Assembly (NCBI RefSeq): GCF_011047315.1
Contig: NZ_CP049259.1
Span: 434,001-498,000, forward strand
Length of the DNA stretch: 64,000 nt
DNA from: Altererythrobacter sp. BO-6
Lineage (GTDB): Bacteria; Pseudomonadota; Alphaproteobacteria; Sphingomonadales; Sphingomonadaceae
Direction: 5' to 3'
In this document: positions 1 to 9,084 of the stretch, piece by piece
Numbering within the stretch: position 1 is the first letter of the stretch
How the letters are laid out: each line of letters opens with the position of its first letter
Position numbers and translations under genes: made by a program
The notes under the pieces: generated by a model
Told to the model about the DNA's origin: nothing
What the model saw: only the letters and a program-made list of their open reading frames with translations
Database searches by the model: none

Positions 1-784
1 CCAGCTCTACCAGCTGCGCGGGCGTGTCGGCCGCGCCAAGCTGCGTGCCTATGCCTACCTTACCTATGACAAGGACGTGCAGCTGTCCGAAATCGCCGAG
101 AAGCGGCTGAAGGTGCTGGGCGATCTCGATTCGCTCGGCGCCGGGTTCCAGCTCGCCAGCCATGATCTGGACCTTCGCGGCGCCGGGAACCTGCTCGGTG
201 ACGAACAGTCGGGCCATATCCGCGAGGTCGGCTTCGAGCTTTACCAGTCGATGCTGGAGGACGCGATCCTTGCCGCCAAGGCCGGCGAAGCGGGGCTTGC
301 AGCATCGCGCGATACAGTGAGCCCGCAGATCACCGTCGATGCGCCGATCATGATCCCTGAGGAATATGTGCCTGACCTGGCAGTGCGCATGGCACTCTAT
401 CGCCGCCTCAATGACGCCAAGGACAAGGCCGAGATCGAGGCGATGGCGGCCGAGATGATCGACCGCTTCGGCCCGCTACCCGATGCCACCGCGAACCTGG
501 TCAAGCTTATCGAGATCAAGCACCAGGCGATCGCCGCAAACATCGCCAAGATCGATGTCGGCGCGCGCGGCACGCTGGTGAGTTTCCACCTTGACGATTT
601 CCCCGATCCGGCGGGCCTGCTGGCTTATGTCGACCGGCTCAAAGGCACCGCCCGGCTGCGGCCTGACATGAAGCTGGTGATCGACCGTGCCTGGGGCGAT
701 CCGCAAAGTCGCCTCAACGGGCTGTTCCAGCTGACCAAGGGGCTTTCGGCGATCGTGAAAAAGGCGGCGAAGGCCGCGGCCTAA
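1..784 (+). CDS. mfd: Transcription-repair coupling factor Mfd, C-terminal part
   Basis: Only the last 260 residues are in the window; the reading frame is open from base 2. Mfd is a DNA translocase that removes stalled RNA polymerase from template-strand lesions and recruits UvrA. The fragment opens with QLRGRVGR, which is helicase motif VI of the RecG/Mfd translocases, and continues into the C-terminal TRCF domain, including the stretch IPEEYVPDLAVRMALYRRL. The stop TAA overlaps the stop of the convergent EAL gene by 4 bases. The internal GTG at 77 is not a real start because the helicase motif lies upstream of it. Confidence 0.95.
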   Translation, partial: QLYQLRGRVGRAKLRAYAYLTYDKDVQLSEIAEKRLKVLGDLDSLGAGFQLASHDLDLRGAGNLLGDEQSGHIREVGFELYQSMLEDAILAAKAGEAGLAASRDTVSPQITVDAPIMIPEEYVPDLAVRMALYRRLNDAKDKAEIEAMAAEMIDRFGPLPDATANLVKLIEIKHQAIAANIAKIDVGARGTLVSFHLDDFPDPAGLLAYVDRLKGTARLRPDMKLVIDRAWGDPQSRLNGLFQLTKGLSAIVKKAAKAAA

Positions 785-1602
785 ACGGCGAGCTGCTCAA
801 CCAGTTCGTCGTGGCGCACCGGTGGCGAACCCAGGAACCCCTGCCAGCTGGCACATCCCTCGCCGATGACGACATCACGCTGGTCTGCGTGCTCGATACC
901 CTCGGCCACCACCTCCAGTTCCAGCACTTTCGCCAGGGTTACAATCGCCCGCAACACCGCACGATCACGCTCGCTCGCGGCAATGCCCTGCACCATCGAA
1001 CGGTCTAGCTTGAGTGCGTCGAGCGGCAGGCGCTTGAGATAGTCGAAATTGCAGAAGCCCGCGCCGAAATCGTCGAGCGCGATCCGCACACCCAGTTCGC
1101 GCAAAGGGGCAATTCGGCGCGCCGCAAGGTCGAGATCGTCGAGCAGGAGCTCCTCGGTGATCTCCAGCGTCACCAGCTGAGGATTGATCCCGGCGGCCGC
1201 CAGATCGGCGCTCAGTTGGCTGATCAAGCCCCCGCCCAAAAGCTGCCGAGCCGGAATATTCAGTGACAGCCCCAAACCCTCCGGCCAATTCGCGGCCTGG
1301 CGGATCGCCAATGACACCAGGTGTTCCGCCAATTTCTCCCTCAGACCTGCCTTGGCCGCGAGATCGAACAGCGCCTGCGCGCCGATTTCACCGAAAACCG
1401 CGTGCTGCCAGCGCGCCAGCGCCTCGGCAGAGACGATACGCCCGGTCACACACGAATATATCGGCTGGAACCTAATCTCGACCTGGCCAAGCCGCAGGGC
1501 AAGCTCCAGCTCATCGGCAAGCTCGCCCGAATCGCGCGCAAACAACGCTGATTGCGCGCCTTTCTGGCCGGTTCGCTCGAGGATGGTCATGCCCATTGCC
1601 AT
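781..1602 (-). CDS. EAL-domain cyclic-di-GMP phosphodiesterase
   Basis: A 273-residue stand-alone EAL protein that should hydrolyse cyclic di-GMP in the cytoplasm. Catalytic landmarks are visible in order: AEALARW (the EAL signature), an Asn in SLNIPARQL, Glu in LEITEE, DDFGAGF, LKLDR, the EGIE motif and QGF near the C-terminus. All metal and catalytic positions appear kept, so an active enzyme is more likely than a degenerate sensor. No GGDEF, PAS or membrane segment is attached. The frame is open further upstream, but ATG codons at 1602, 1596 and 1590 are the plausible starts because longer versions would run into nadK. It diverges from nadK and converges on mfd. Confidence 0.88.
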   Translation of the reverse strand: MAMGMTILERTGQKGAQSALFARDSGELADELELALRLGQVEIRFQPIYSCVTGRIVSAEALARWQHAVFGEIGAQALFDLAAKAGLREKLAEHLVSLAIRQAANWPEGLGLSLNIPARQLLGGGLISQLSADLAAAGINPQLVTLEITEELLLDDLDLAARRIAPLRELGVRIALDDFGAGFCNFDYLKRLPLDALKLDRSMVQGIAASERDRAVLRAIVTLAKVLELEVVAEGIEHADQRDVVIGEGCASWQGFLGSPPVRHDELVEQLAV

Positions 1603-1706
1603 ACACGCATCGCGCGCTACCTGCCCGCAAAGAATCCCTTCCGTTGAAAAATGGCACAACCCGCCATAGGGAGGATATCCGGCAAGCGGGCGAAAGGGAC
1701 CTCGGA

Positions 1707-2495
1707 TTGGCCAAAGTGCAAGAATTCGAACGCATTGCCCTGATCGCTTCGGATACGGAGCGGGCGCAGGCTGCCTTTGCCGAATTGCTGCCAACCCGCA
1801 ATTGGGCGCCGCTGGATGATGCAGAGGCGGTGGTCGTGCTGGGCGGCGACGGCTTCATGCTGCAAACGCTCCACGCCATGCTTGAAAATGGACGCGTGAT
1901 CCCCGCTTACGGCGTCAACCTTGGGACGGTCGGCTTCCTGATGAACCGTCATCGCGCGGGCAGCGACATCTGCAAGCGGATCGCCCGCGCCCGCTCGATC
2001 GCGATTGCGCCGCTGTGCATGGACGCGGTGACGCAGGACAATGGCCGGCACCGATTCTTCGCCATCAACGAAGTCTCGCTGCTGCGCGAAACCCGCCAGA
2101 CCGCCAAGATCGAAGTCACCGTGGATGACAAGGTTCGTATCGCCGAGCTGGTGTGTGACGGCGTGCTGGTGTCGACCCCGGCCGGATCGACCGCCTACAA
2201 TTTGTCCGCCAATGGCCCGATCCTGCCGCTCGATTCGCAACTGCTGGCGCTGACACCGATCAGCCCCTTCCGCCCGCGCCGCTGGCGCGGGGCGATCCTG
2301 CCAGACCGCAGCACGATCAAGCTCACCGTGCGTGAACCGCACAAGCGCCCGGTTTCGGTCGTCGCCGACCAGAAGGAAGTGCGCGACATCGCCGAAGTCT
2401 CGCTCGCCATCGCCCGCGAGTGCGAGCTAACCCTGCTGTTCGACCCGGGCCATGCGCTCGACGAACGGATCGTTTCAGAGCAGTTCGTGGTCTAG
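1707..2495 (+). CDS. nadK: NAD kinase
   Basis: ATP-dependent NAD kinase making NADP+, 262 residues. The signature GGDG is at about residues 46-49, followed by NLGTVGFLMN at about 71-80, an NE motif (AINEVSLLR) and the TPAGSTAYNLSANGP loop, all typical of the family. The frame is open back to 1596, but TTG at 1707 is the best start: it is preceded by AAAGGGA at a spacing of about 7 bases and gives the normal alphaproteobacterial N-terminus just before EFERIALIAS. GTG at 1716 is an alternative. The gene ends 84 bases before tRNA-Asn. Confidence 0.92.
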   Translation: MAKVQEFERIALIASDTERAQAAFAELLPTRNWAPLDDAEAVVVLGGDGFMLQTLHAMLENGRVIPAYGVNLGTVGFLMNRHRAGSDICKRIARARSIAIAPLCMDAVTQDNGRHRFFAINEVSLLRETRQTAKIEVTVDDKVRIAELVCDGVLVSTPAGSTAYNLSANGPILPLDSQLLALTPISPFRPRRWRGAILPDRSTIKLTVREPHKRPVSVVADQKEVRDIAEVSLAIARECELTLLFDPGHALDERIVSEQFVV

Positions 2496-2579
2496 CGCTG
2501 CGGCGCGGCAAAAGTCGCAAACTGGCTCTTGCCAAACGAATCCGCCGCCCATATAGGCGCACCCCTGCCTTCGGGCTGC

Positions 2580-2654
2580 TCCCCGATAGCTCAGCGGTAG
2601 AGTAGGTGACTGTTAATCACTTGGTCGTTGGTTCGAATCCAACTCGGGGAGCCA
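2580..2654 (+). tRNA. tRNA-Asn (GTT)
   Basis: A full cloverleaf can be folded. Acceptor arm TCCCCGA pairs with TCGGGGA, the D arm begins AGCTCAGCGGTAGAG, the anticodon loop CTGTTAATC reads GTT, and the T arm contains GGTTCGAATCC. CCA is encoded at the 3' end. Confidence 0.97.
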
Positions 2655-2673
2655 TTCAGCAGCTTCGGGCCCA

Positions 2674-3429
2674 TTAAGCGCCAAGCAGCAGCCTTCCACC
2701 CACCCAGATCACCAGCGCCGCTGTCAGCCAGCGGATGATCCGTTGCGGCAGGAATTTAACAGCCAACAGGCTGCCGATCTGCCCTCCGACTGCCACCGCG
2801 ATCAGCAGCGCCAGACCGCCATAAACCGCACCACCCAGCAATCCGGTGCCATTCTTGAGCAATTGCCCGGCAAGGCCAAACAGCGAATTTACCAGGATGA
2901 ACAGGCTGGCCGTCGCGGCGATAGCGCGGGCATTGTTCCAGCGCGTGAGGTGCAGCAGGGGCGCCAGGAAAATGCCGCCGCCGATACCCACCAACCCAGC
3001 TAGATAGCCCAGCGGTGCTGCCGCAACCGGCACCATGCGCGCCATTGGGTGCGGCTGGCCTTCATGCTCGTTTGCGATCGGCAGCAGCATCGTGACGCCT
3101 GTCAGCAACAGGCTCGCACCGAGCAGCAGCATGAATGTTTCCTGCTTGATCGGGGTCAGACCGCCGAGGAATGCCGCAGGCGCCGCCAGCGCGGTCAGCA
3201 GGATTGCGCCGCGCCATGGCGTGACCTTCGCCCGCGCAAACCGAACCGTGCTGCCCGCCACCACCACGATGTTGCAGGCCAGCGCCAGTACCGGCAGCAG
3301 GCGATAATCGAGGCCCGACAGCGCCAATAGCGCCGCATAGGTTGAGCCGCCGCCGAAACCGACGGCGGCGTACAACAGCGCCGTGACGAAGAATGCCGCA
3401 ATCAGCGCAAACGGGACCAGGCCGCTCAT
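2674..3429 (-). CDS. TSUP (TauE/SafE) family membrane permease
   Basis: A 251-residue integral membrane protein with about eight hydrophobic segments and the TSUP layout: an N-terminal AAVGFGGGSTYAAL repeat and the matching second repeat LVGIGGGIFLAPLL. Family members export or import sulfite, sulfoacetate or other small organic anions through the inner membrane. The substrate cannot be read from the sequence and the neighbours (tRNA-Asn and secA) give no clue. It lies 36 bases downstream of secA on the same strand and could be read through from it. Confidence 0.88.
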   Translation of the reverse strand: MSGLVPFALIAAFFVTALLYAAVGFGGGSTYAALLALSGLDYRLLPVLALACNIVVVAGSTVRFARAKVTPWRGAILLTALAAPAAFLGGLTPIKQETFMLLLGASLLLTGVTMLLPIANEHEGQPHPMARMVPVAAAPLGYLAGLVGIGGGIFLAPLLHLTRWNNARAIAATASLFILVNSLFGLAGQLLKNGTGLLGGAVYGGLALLIAVAVGGQIGSLLAVKFLPQRIIRWLTAALVIWVGGRLLLGA

Positions 3430-3465
3430 TCAGCCGATCCCGCCTGGCCCATCAGCCTTGCAGGA

Positions 3466-6234
3466 TTATTCGGCGGCCGCACTGCCGCCAGCAGCCCCGT
3501 GGCAATGCTTGTACTTGTTGCCCGAACCACAGGGGCACGGCGCATTCCGGCTGATATCGAGGCCTTCGAAGGGGTTGTCCGTGTTCGATCCGCCGGGGCC
3601 GAAGGCCGCACGCGGGCTGCCCGCCAGCGAACCGAACAGTTCGGGCCGCTCCGCCGAACCATCGAGGTCAGCGGAATTGTCCAGCCCGCTGAAGGGATCG
3701 ATATGGCCGGTGAGGAATTCCGGCAGGTCCGGCAGGGCCTGCGGCTCGGGCCGCTGGATCCGCAGCTCGGACTTGACCAGGATCTTGGTCACATCTTCGC
3801 GCAGGGTGTCGAGCATGTTCTCGAACAGGCCGAAGGCTTCCTGCTTGTACTCGTTGATCGGCTGCTTCTGCGCAATCCCGCGCATCCAGATCACCTGGCG
3901 CAGCGCGTCGAGCGTGGCGAGGTGTTCTTTCCAGTGATAATCGAGCCGCTCGAGCAGGACCGACTTTTCGACCTGGCGCCAGATCGAAGGATCGGATTCG
4001 GCGATCTTGCCCTCCATGATTTCGTCCGCCGCGGCACGGATCCGCTCTTCGAGCAGTTCCGGCTCGACCTGGTCTTCTTCCAGCCAGTCATCGATCGGCG
4101 GAGTGAGGCCGAAGATTTCCTCGACCTTCTCCTTCAGCCCGGCAACGTCCCACTGCTCAGGGTATGATCCCGGCGGGCAAGCGGTGCCGACCAGGGCGTT
4201 GACGGTGTCGTGGCGCATGTCTTCGACCACATCGTCGACCCGGTCGGCCTCCATGATCTCGCCGCGCTGCTCGTAGATGACCTTGCGCTGATCGTTCATC
4301 ACGTCGTCGTACTGGACGACCTGCTTGCGCACTTCGTAGTTGCGCGCTTCGACCTTCTTCTGCGCGGTCTCGATCGCCTTGGAGAGCCATTTCGAACCGA
4401 TCGCCTCGCCATCGGCAAGGTTCGAATTCATCATCTTGGCGAACAGTGTGTCCGGCCCGAAGATGCGCAGCAGATCGTCCTCAAGGCAAAGGTAAAAGCG
4501 GCTGAGGCCGGGGTCGCCCTGACGGCCCGAGCGGCCGCGCAGCTGGTTATCGATGCGGCGGCTTTCGTGACGCTCGGTGCCGAGCACGAACAGACCGCCC
4601 GCCTCCAGCACTTTCTTCTTTTCCGCCGCGACTTCGGCCTTGATCCGGTCAATCTCAAGCTGCCGCTTGGGATCGTCTTCGGCCATATCGCCCAATTCGT
4701 CCTGGATGCGGAATTCGACATTGCCGCCCAGCTGGATGTCGGTGCCGCGGCCGGCCATGTTGGTGGCGATGGTCACTGCGCCAAGCCGCCCCGCCTGCGC
4801 CACAATATGCGCTTCCTGCTCGTGGAAACGGGCATTGAGCACCGCGTGCTTGACGCCTTCCTTGTCAAGGAACTGGCTCAAAAGCTCGGACTTCTCGATC
4901 GAGACCGTACCGACCAGCACCGGCTGGCCGATCTCGTTCTTCTCCTTGATCGCCTTGGCAATGGCAGCAAACTTGTCGAGCGTGTTCTTGTAGAACTCGT
5001 CCTCCTCGTCGATCCGCTGGACCGGGACATTGGTCGGGATCTCGACCACATTCATCTTGTAGATGTCCCAGAATTCCGCGGCCTCGGTGGCGGCCGTGCC
5101 GGTCATGCCCGACAGCTTGGGATACATGCGGAAATAGTTCTGGAAGGTGATCGAGGCCATGGTCTGGTTCTCGGGCTCGATCTTCACGCCTTCCTTGGCT
5201 TCGACCGCCTGGTGCAGGCCGTTCGACCAGCGGCGCCCGTCCATCATGCGGCCGGTGAATTCGTCGATGATGACGACCTTGTTGTCCTTCACGATGTAGT
5301 CGGTGTCGCGCTTGAACATGATGTTCGCCTTCAGCGCCTGGTCCAGGTGGTGGACCACCTGCGTATTCTCGACATCGTAGAGATTTTCGGTGGCGAGCAG
5401 GCCGCGCTCGATAAGGATCTTCTCGATCTCGTCCGTGCCTTCCTCGGTCAGCTGGATGTTGCGGGTCTTCTCGTCCTTTTCATACCAGTCTTCGGGAATG
5501 CCTTTCACCACCTCGTCGAGCGCGACGTAGAGCTCGCTCTTGTCCTCGGTCGGGCCGGAAATGATCAGCGGGGTACGTGCTTCGTCGATCAGGATCGAAT
5601 CGACCTCGTCAACGATCGCGTAATTGAACGGGCGCTGCACCATCTGGTCGCGCGAGTGCTTCATGTTGTCGCGCAGGTAGTCAAAGCCGAGTTCGTTGTT
5701 CGTGGCATAGGTGATGTCGGAATTGTAGGCTTCGCGGCGCTGGTATTCGTTGAGGTTGGGCACGATCACACCCACGCTCAGGCCCAGCCAGTTGTGCAGT
5801 TGCCCCATCCATTCTGCGTCGCGGCGGGCCAGGTAATCGTTGACGGTAACGACGTGAACGCCCTTGCCTTCGATCGCGTTGAGATAGGTGGCAAGCGTCG
5901 CCACCAACGTCTTGCCCTCACCCGTGCGCATCTCGGAAATTTCGCCGCGGTGAAGCACGATCCCGCCGATCATCTGGACATCGAAATGGCGCATGCCGAG
6001 CACGCGGACCGATGCTTCGCGCACGGTGGCGAAGGCTTCAGGCAGGATATCGTCAAGCGTGGCGCCAGCTTCGAGCTGGCCACGGAACTTGGCAGTCTGG
6101 GCCTTCAGCTCGTCATCCGAAAGAGCCTGCATCTGCGGCTCCAACGCATTGATCTGGTTGACGATCTTGCCGAGTGACTTGACGTAACGGTCATTGGAAG
6201 AACCGAACAGCGATTTGGCGATTGTTTGAAACAT
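3466..6234 (-). CDS. secA: Preprotein translocase ATPase SecA
   Basis: The 922-residue motor that drives unfolded preproteins through SecYEG. Visible are the Walker A motif [11 protein letters not shown], the DEAD-type [14 protein letters not shown], the helicase motif [11 protein letters not shown], and [13 protein letters not shown] of nucleotide-binding fold 2. The C-terminus is the zinc-binding SEC-C tail [14 protein letters not shown] that docks SecB, then a short Ala-rich end. Length fits alphaproteobacterial SecA. A GC-rich hairpin sits in its leader. The small secreted-protein gene upstream is on the same strand, 95 bases away. Confidence 0.98.
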   Translation of the reverse strand: MFQTIAKSLFGSSNDRYVKSLGKIVNQINALEPQMQALSDDELKAQTAKFRGQLEAGATLDDILPEAFATVREASVRVLGMRHFDVQMIGGIVLHRGEISEMRTGEGKTLVATLATYLNAIEGKGVHVVTVNDYLARRDAEWMGQLHNWLGLSVGVIVPNLNEYQRREAYNSDITYATNNELGFDYLRDNMKHSRDQMVQRPFNYAIVDEVDSILIDEARTPLIISGPTEDKSELYVALDEVVKGIPEDWYEKDEKTRNIQLTEEGTDEIEKILIERGLLATENLYDVENTQVVHHLDQALKANIMFKRDTDYIVKDNKVVIIDEFTGRMMDGRRWSNGLHQAVEAKEGVKIEPENQTMASITFQNYFRMYPKLSGMTGTAATEAAEFWDIYKMNVVEIPTNVPVQRIDEEDEFYKNTLDKFAAIAKAIKEKNEIGQPVLVGTVSIEKSELLSQFLDKEGVKHAVLNARFHEQEAHIVAQAGRLGAVTIATNMAGRGTDIQLGGNVEFRIQDELGDMAEDDPKRQLEIDRIKAEVAAEKKKVLEAGGLFVLGTERHESRRIDNQLRGRSGRQGDPGLSRFYLCLEDDLLRIFGPDTLFAKMMNSNLADGEAIGSKWLSKAIETAQKKVEARNYEVRKQVVQYDDVMNDQRKVIYEQRGEIMEADRVDDVVEDMRHDTVNALVGTACPPGSYPEQWDVAGLKEKVEEIFGLTPPIDDWLEEDQVEPELLEERIRAAADEIMEGKIAESDPSIWRQVEKSVLLERLDYHWKEHLATLDALRQVIWMRGIAQKQPINEYKQEAFGLFENMLDTLREDVTKILVKSELRIQRPEPQALPDLPEFLTGHIDPFSGLDNSADLDGSAERPELFGSLAGSPRAAFGPGGSNTDNPFEGLDISRNAPCPCGSGNKYKHCHGAAGGSAAAE

Positions 6235-6270
6235 GGAAAGGGTCCTGTCGGGACATGATGTGTAGGAATT

Positions 6271-6298
6271 GCAGCCGCGCGCATAAGGCGCAGGCTGC
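6271..6298 (-). promoter_or_regulatory. Hairpin in the secA leader
   Basis: Arms GCAGCC and GGCTGC enclose a second GCGC/GCGC pairing around an ATAAG loop, 37 to 64 bases upstream of the secA start codon. In RNA it would make a stable stem. A regulatory role is inference; E. coli secA is controlled through its leader, but by secM, and no secM-like gene is seen here. Confidence 0.35.
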
Positions 6299-6329
6299 CG
6301 GAATTTCGACGGAAAATGAGGTTAGGGCG

Positions 6330-6602
6330 CTATTCGTAAGCGCGGTCGATGCCGAACAGCACCGGCGGCCGCAGCACGCGCTTGACGCGCTTGGCCGGCT
6401 TGTCAGCCTTGTCAGCCTCATCAGGGCGGCTGCTGGCTTCATCGTCGCGGCAAGGGCGACGGTCATCGGCGTGATCTTCAGCCGTATCGGCCGCTACGCC
6501 AATCTCGCAATTGAGCGCTTCCAGAACCGACGCGTTCGCAGGTGCGCCGAATGCGGCGAGCCCCGTTAACAGCGCAATGCAGGTCAGAAAGCGTCCCAAC
6601 AT
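6330..6602 (-). CDS. Small secreted protein of unknown function
   Basis: A 90-residue protein with a clear Sec signal peptide: MLGRFLTCIALLTGLAAFGA followed by a likely cut after PANA (about residue 24). The mature part is hydrophilic and charged, with a Cys at 32 and 51 that could form a disulfide, an Asp/Lys-rich middle (DEADKADKPAK) and a C-terminal PPVLFGIDRAYE. A GTG 36 bases further upstream could lengthen the N-terminus. It sits in the gap between secA and the divergent argJ, where related genomes often carry a parvulin-type prolyl isomerase; I see no isomerase motif in it. No function is recognised. Confidence 0.6.
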   Translation of the reverse strand: MLGRFLTCIALLTGLAAFGAPANASVLEALNCEIGVAADTAEDHADDRRPCRDDEASSRPDEADKADKPAKRVKRVLRPPVLFGIDRAYE

Positions 6603-6683
6603 GGCGCCTAGATACGCGCTCTTCTTCAATTCGTCCACTACCCAAGGCGGATTTACTGTGCGGCCCCGGCAAGCTAGCGCGGA

Positions 6684-7916
6684 ATGATGGAAAACGCCGT
6701 TTCGCCCCTTGCTCACCCGTTCCCCGATGACATGCCCGATATCGCGGGGGTTACGCTGCGTGTTGCACGCGCGCGCTACAAGAATTGGGACCGTGTTGAC
6801 CTGACCTATGCCGAGCTGTGCGAGGGTACGCACGTAGCCGGCGTGTTCACTACCAGCGCCTGTGCGTCGAGCGAAGTCGAAATGGGTCGCGAGCAGGTGA
6901 AGCAAGGCATCGCCCGCGCGCTGATCGTCAACGCGGGCAATTCCAACGCTTTCACCGGCTATCGCGGGCGCGAGGCGGTAAAACAGATCGTGGACCAGGT
7001 GGCTGCGCATCTCGGCTGCGCGCCGGGCGAGGTTTTCGTGTCTTCAACCGGTGTGATCGGTGTGCCGCTGCCCAAGGACAAGGCGCTCGCCGGGGTAGCC
7101 GCCGCGCTTGAGGCCGGGCCATGCAGCTGGGAAGACGCCGCGCTCGCCATCTCCACCACGGACACCTTCGCCAAGGGGGCAAACGCCAGTGCGATGATCG
7201 GTGGCACGCGGGTGGAACTGGCGGGGATCATCAAGGGCAGCGGGATGATCGCGCCCGACATGGCGACCATGCTGGGCTATATCTTCACCGACGCCGCAGT
7301 CGAGCCAGCGTTTCTCCAGCAACTGCTGACGCAGGCCAATCGCCAGACCTTCTCCTGCATCACGGTCGATGGCGATACCTCGACCAGCGACACAGTGATG
7401 GCCTTCGCGACCGGCAAGGCTGGCAATGCGCCCTTGGCTTCGTTCGACGATCCTGGTGCAGATGCCTTTGCCGCCGCGTTGACCGATCTGTGCCGCCAAC
7501 TCGCCCAGCTAGTGGTGCGCGATGGCGAAGGCGCGAGCAAGTTCATCGCGATCCGAGTATCAGGCGCCGCTAGTGACGAAAGCGCCCACCGGATCGGCAT
7601 GGCCATCGCCAATTCGCCGCTGGTCAAGACCGCCATCGCGGGCGAAGACGCCAATTGGGGCCGCGTCGTCATGGCTGTGGGCAAGGCCGGCGAACCGGCC
7701 GATCGTGACAGACTGTCGATTGCATTCGGCGGCATCTGGACGGCTAGGAACGGCTTGCCGGTCGAAAATTATGACGAAGCGCCGGTTGCGGCGCATCTGA
7801 AGGGACAGGAAATCGATATCGCCGTGGACCTTGGCCTGGGTGAAGGCCGCGCAACCGTATGGACCTGCGATCTCACCCACGGCTATATCTCGATCAACGC
7901 GGATTATCGCTCTTGA
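6684..7916 (+). CDS. argJ: Bifunctional glutamate N-acetyltransferase / acetylglutamate synthase ArgJ
   Basis: A 410-residue ArgJ that transfers acetyl from N-acetylornithine to glutamate in the cyclic arginine pathway and may also use acetyl-CoA. The protein is made as one chain that cleaves itself. The cleavage site is visible as MATMLGY, with Thr195 as the catalytic nucleophile exposed at the start of the beta chain. Other family blocks are NAGNSNAFTG and STGVIGVPLP in the alpha chain and KFIAIRVSG and GEDANWGRVV in the beta chain. The stop TGA overlaps the TTG start of the next gene, suggesting coupled translation. Confidence 0.97.
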   Translation: MMENAVSPLAHPFPDDMPDIAGVTLRVARARYKNWDRVDLTYAELCEGTHVAGVFTTSACASSEVEMGREQVKQGIARALIVNAGNSNAFTGYRGREAVKQIVDQVAAHLGCAPGEVFVSSTGVIGVPLPKDKALAGVAAALEAGPCSWEDAALAISTTDTFAKGANASAMIGGTRVELAGIIKGSGMIAPDMATMLGYIFTDAAVEPAFLQQLLTQANRQTFSCITVDGDTSTSDTVMAFATGKAGNAPLASFDDPGADAFAAALTDLCRQLAQLVVRDGEGASKFIAIRVSGAASDESAHRIGMAIANSPLVKTAIAGEDANWGRVVMAVGKAGEPADRDRLSIAFGGIWTARNGLPVENYDEAPVAAHLKGQEIDIAVDLGLGEGRATVWTCDLTHGYISINADYRS

Positions 7917-8710
7917 ACCAGCTTGATGCCGCAGTGCTGCGCCTGATGCGCGACGTAGGTGAACGCGTGATCCTGCCGCGTTTCCAGAACCTTGCGCAGC
8001 ACGAAATCGACGAGAAGGCGGCAGACGACTTCGTCACCGTGGCCGATCACGAAGCGGAGGAAATGCTCGAAGCGGGACTTGCGGCGATCGATCCCTCGCT
8101 GGCGATTGTCGGCGAAGAGGCCGCGCATGCGAACAATGGCGTGCTCGACCAGCTCTCGCATGATTGCTGGATCGTCGATCCGCTCGATGGCACGCACAAT
8201 TTCGCGCATGGCAAGCCGCCCTTCGGCATCATCATCGCGCAGGCGAGCGGGGGCGAGTGCCAGTCCGGCTGGATCTACGATTGCCTGTCAGGCCGTTTCT
8301 GCCACGCGCATCGTGGAAAAGGCGCGTTTGTGAACGGCGAGCGCATTGCCGCGCGCACCACCGGCGAAAATCCGCCGGTTGCAGCGATCTCGCGGATTTT
8401 CCTCACCGAAGAGCAGCGCGCACTGGTCGATGCCAGGCTCGCGCCGTTCTATCGCCTGGTCGATATTCCGCGCTGCGCGGCGGAGCAGTATCCGCGGCTG
8501 GCGCTGGGCGAGAACGATATCTCCAGCTTCAAACGCACGCTGGCGTGGGACCATGCCGCCGGGGTGCTGTGGCTCAACGAATCCGGCGGAAAGGCCGCGC
8601 GGCTCGACGGCAGCGCCTATCGCGTCGATGAGCACGACAAGCCGGGCCTGATCGGTGCATCAAGCCCGGCCTTGTGGGATGAGTTCGCCGAGCGCGCGCT
8701 CGGCGATTGA
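7913..8710 (+). CDS. Inositol monophosphatase family phosphatase, possible histidinol-phosphatase
   Basis: A 265-residue magnesium-dependent phosphatase. Family motifs are visible: VGEEA (metal ligands), WIVDPLDGTHNF from about residue 86, and WDHAAG in the C-terminal half. The TTG start at 7913 overlaps the argJ stop as TTGA; the frame is open further upstream inside argJ, but that part does not resemble the family. Several alphaproteobacteria and actinobacteria use such an enzyme (HisN) for the histidinol phosphate step of histidine synthesis. The link to argJ fits an amino-acid role, but inositol phosphate or phosphoadenosine substrates are not excluded. Confidence 0.88.
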   Translation: MNQLDAAVLRLMRDVGERVILPRFQNLAQHEIDEKAADDFVTVADHEAEEMLEAGLAAIDPSLAIVGEEAAHANNGVLDQLSHDCWIVDPLDGTHNFAHGKPPFGIIIAQASGGECQSGWIYDCLSGRFCHAHRGKGAFVNGERIAARTTGENPPVAAISRIFLTEEQRALVDARLAPFYRLVDIPRCAAEQYPRLALGENDISSFKRTLAWDHAAGVLWLNESGGKAARLDGSAYRVDEHDKPGLIGASSPALWDEFAERALGD

Positions 8711-8714
8711 TCGC

Positions 8715-9035
8715 TTAGAGTTCGCCTTCGAGCCAGGCCTTGAGCGCGCTCTTGGGCCGCGCACCGGTCAGGCTCGCAGCCGGCTTGCCGTCCTTGTAGA
8801 GCACGAGGAAGGGAATGCCCTGTACCCCCAGCTGGCCCGGCACATCGGGGTTTTCCATGATGTCCATCTTGGCGATGGTGACCTGGCCGGCCAGCTCGTC
8901 GCTGATTTCCTCCAGCGCGGGCGCGATCATCTTGCAGGGGCCGCACCAGTCGGCCCAGAAGTCGACCAGCACGGGCTTGTCGGCTTCGATCACATCGCTC
9001 TGGAAGCTGGCATCGGTGACATTGACGGTTGCCAT
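8715..9035 (-). CDS. trxA: Thioredoxin
   Basis: A 106-residue cytoplasmic dithiol reductant. The active site WCGPC places the cysteines at residues 31 and 34, and the cis-proline loop GIPFLVLY follows. The start at MATVNVTD gives the standard length; the open frame reaches 9152 but would add 39 unrelated residues overlapping addA. It lies 49 bases downstream of addA on the same strand and may be the last gene of the divL-addA operon. It converges on the phosphatase gene with a 4-base gap. Confidence 0.97.
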   Translation of the reverse strand: MATVNVTDASFQSDVIEADKPVLVDFWADWCGPCKMIAPALEEISDELAGQVTIAKMDIMENPDVPGQLGVQGIPFLVLYKDGKPAASLTGARPKSALKAWLEGEL

Positions 9036-9084
9036 GGGCAATCTCCTGATTGTTCGTTGGGTCCTAGTTAGGGTGTTTTGCGCG

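Noticed and set aside
2580-2654. tRNA-Asn as an integration site for a genomic island
   Set aside because: Flanking genes are housekeeping, and no integrase or repeated tRNA end is found nearby; xerD at 30.8 kb is the chromosomal recombinase.
4210-6177. 655-codon open frame antisense to secA
   Set aside because: SecA is unmistakable on the other strand; the product has the His/Leu/Asp-rich composition of an antisense shadow.
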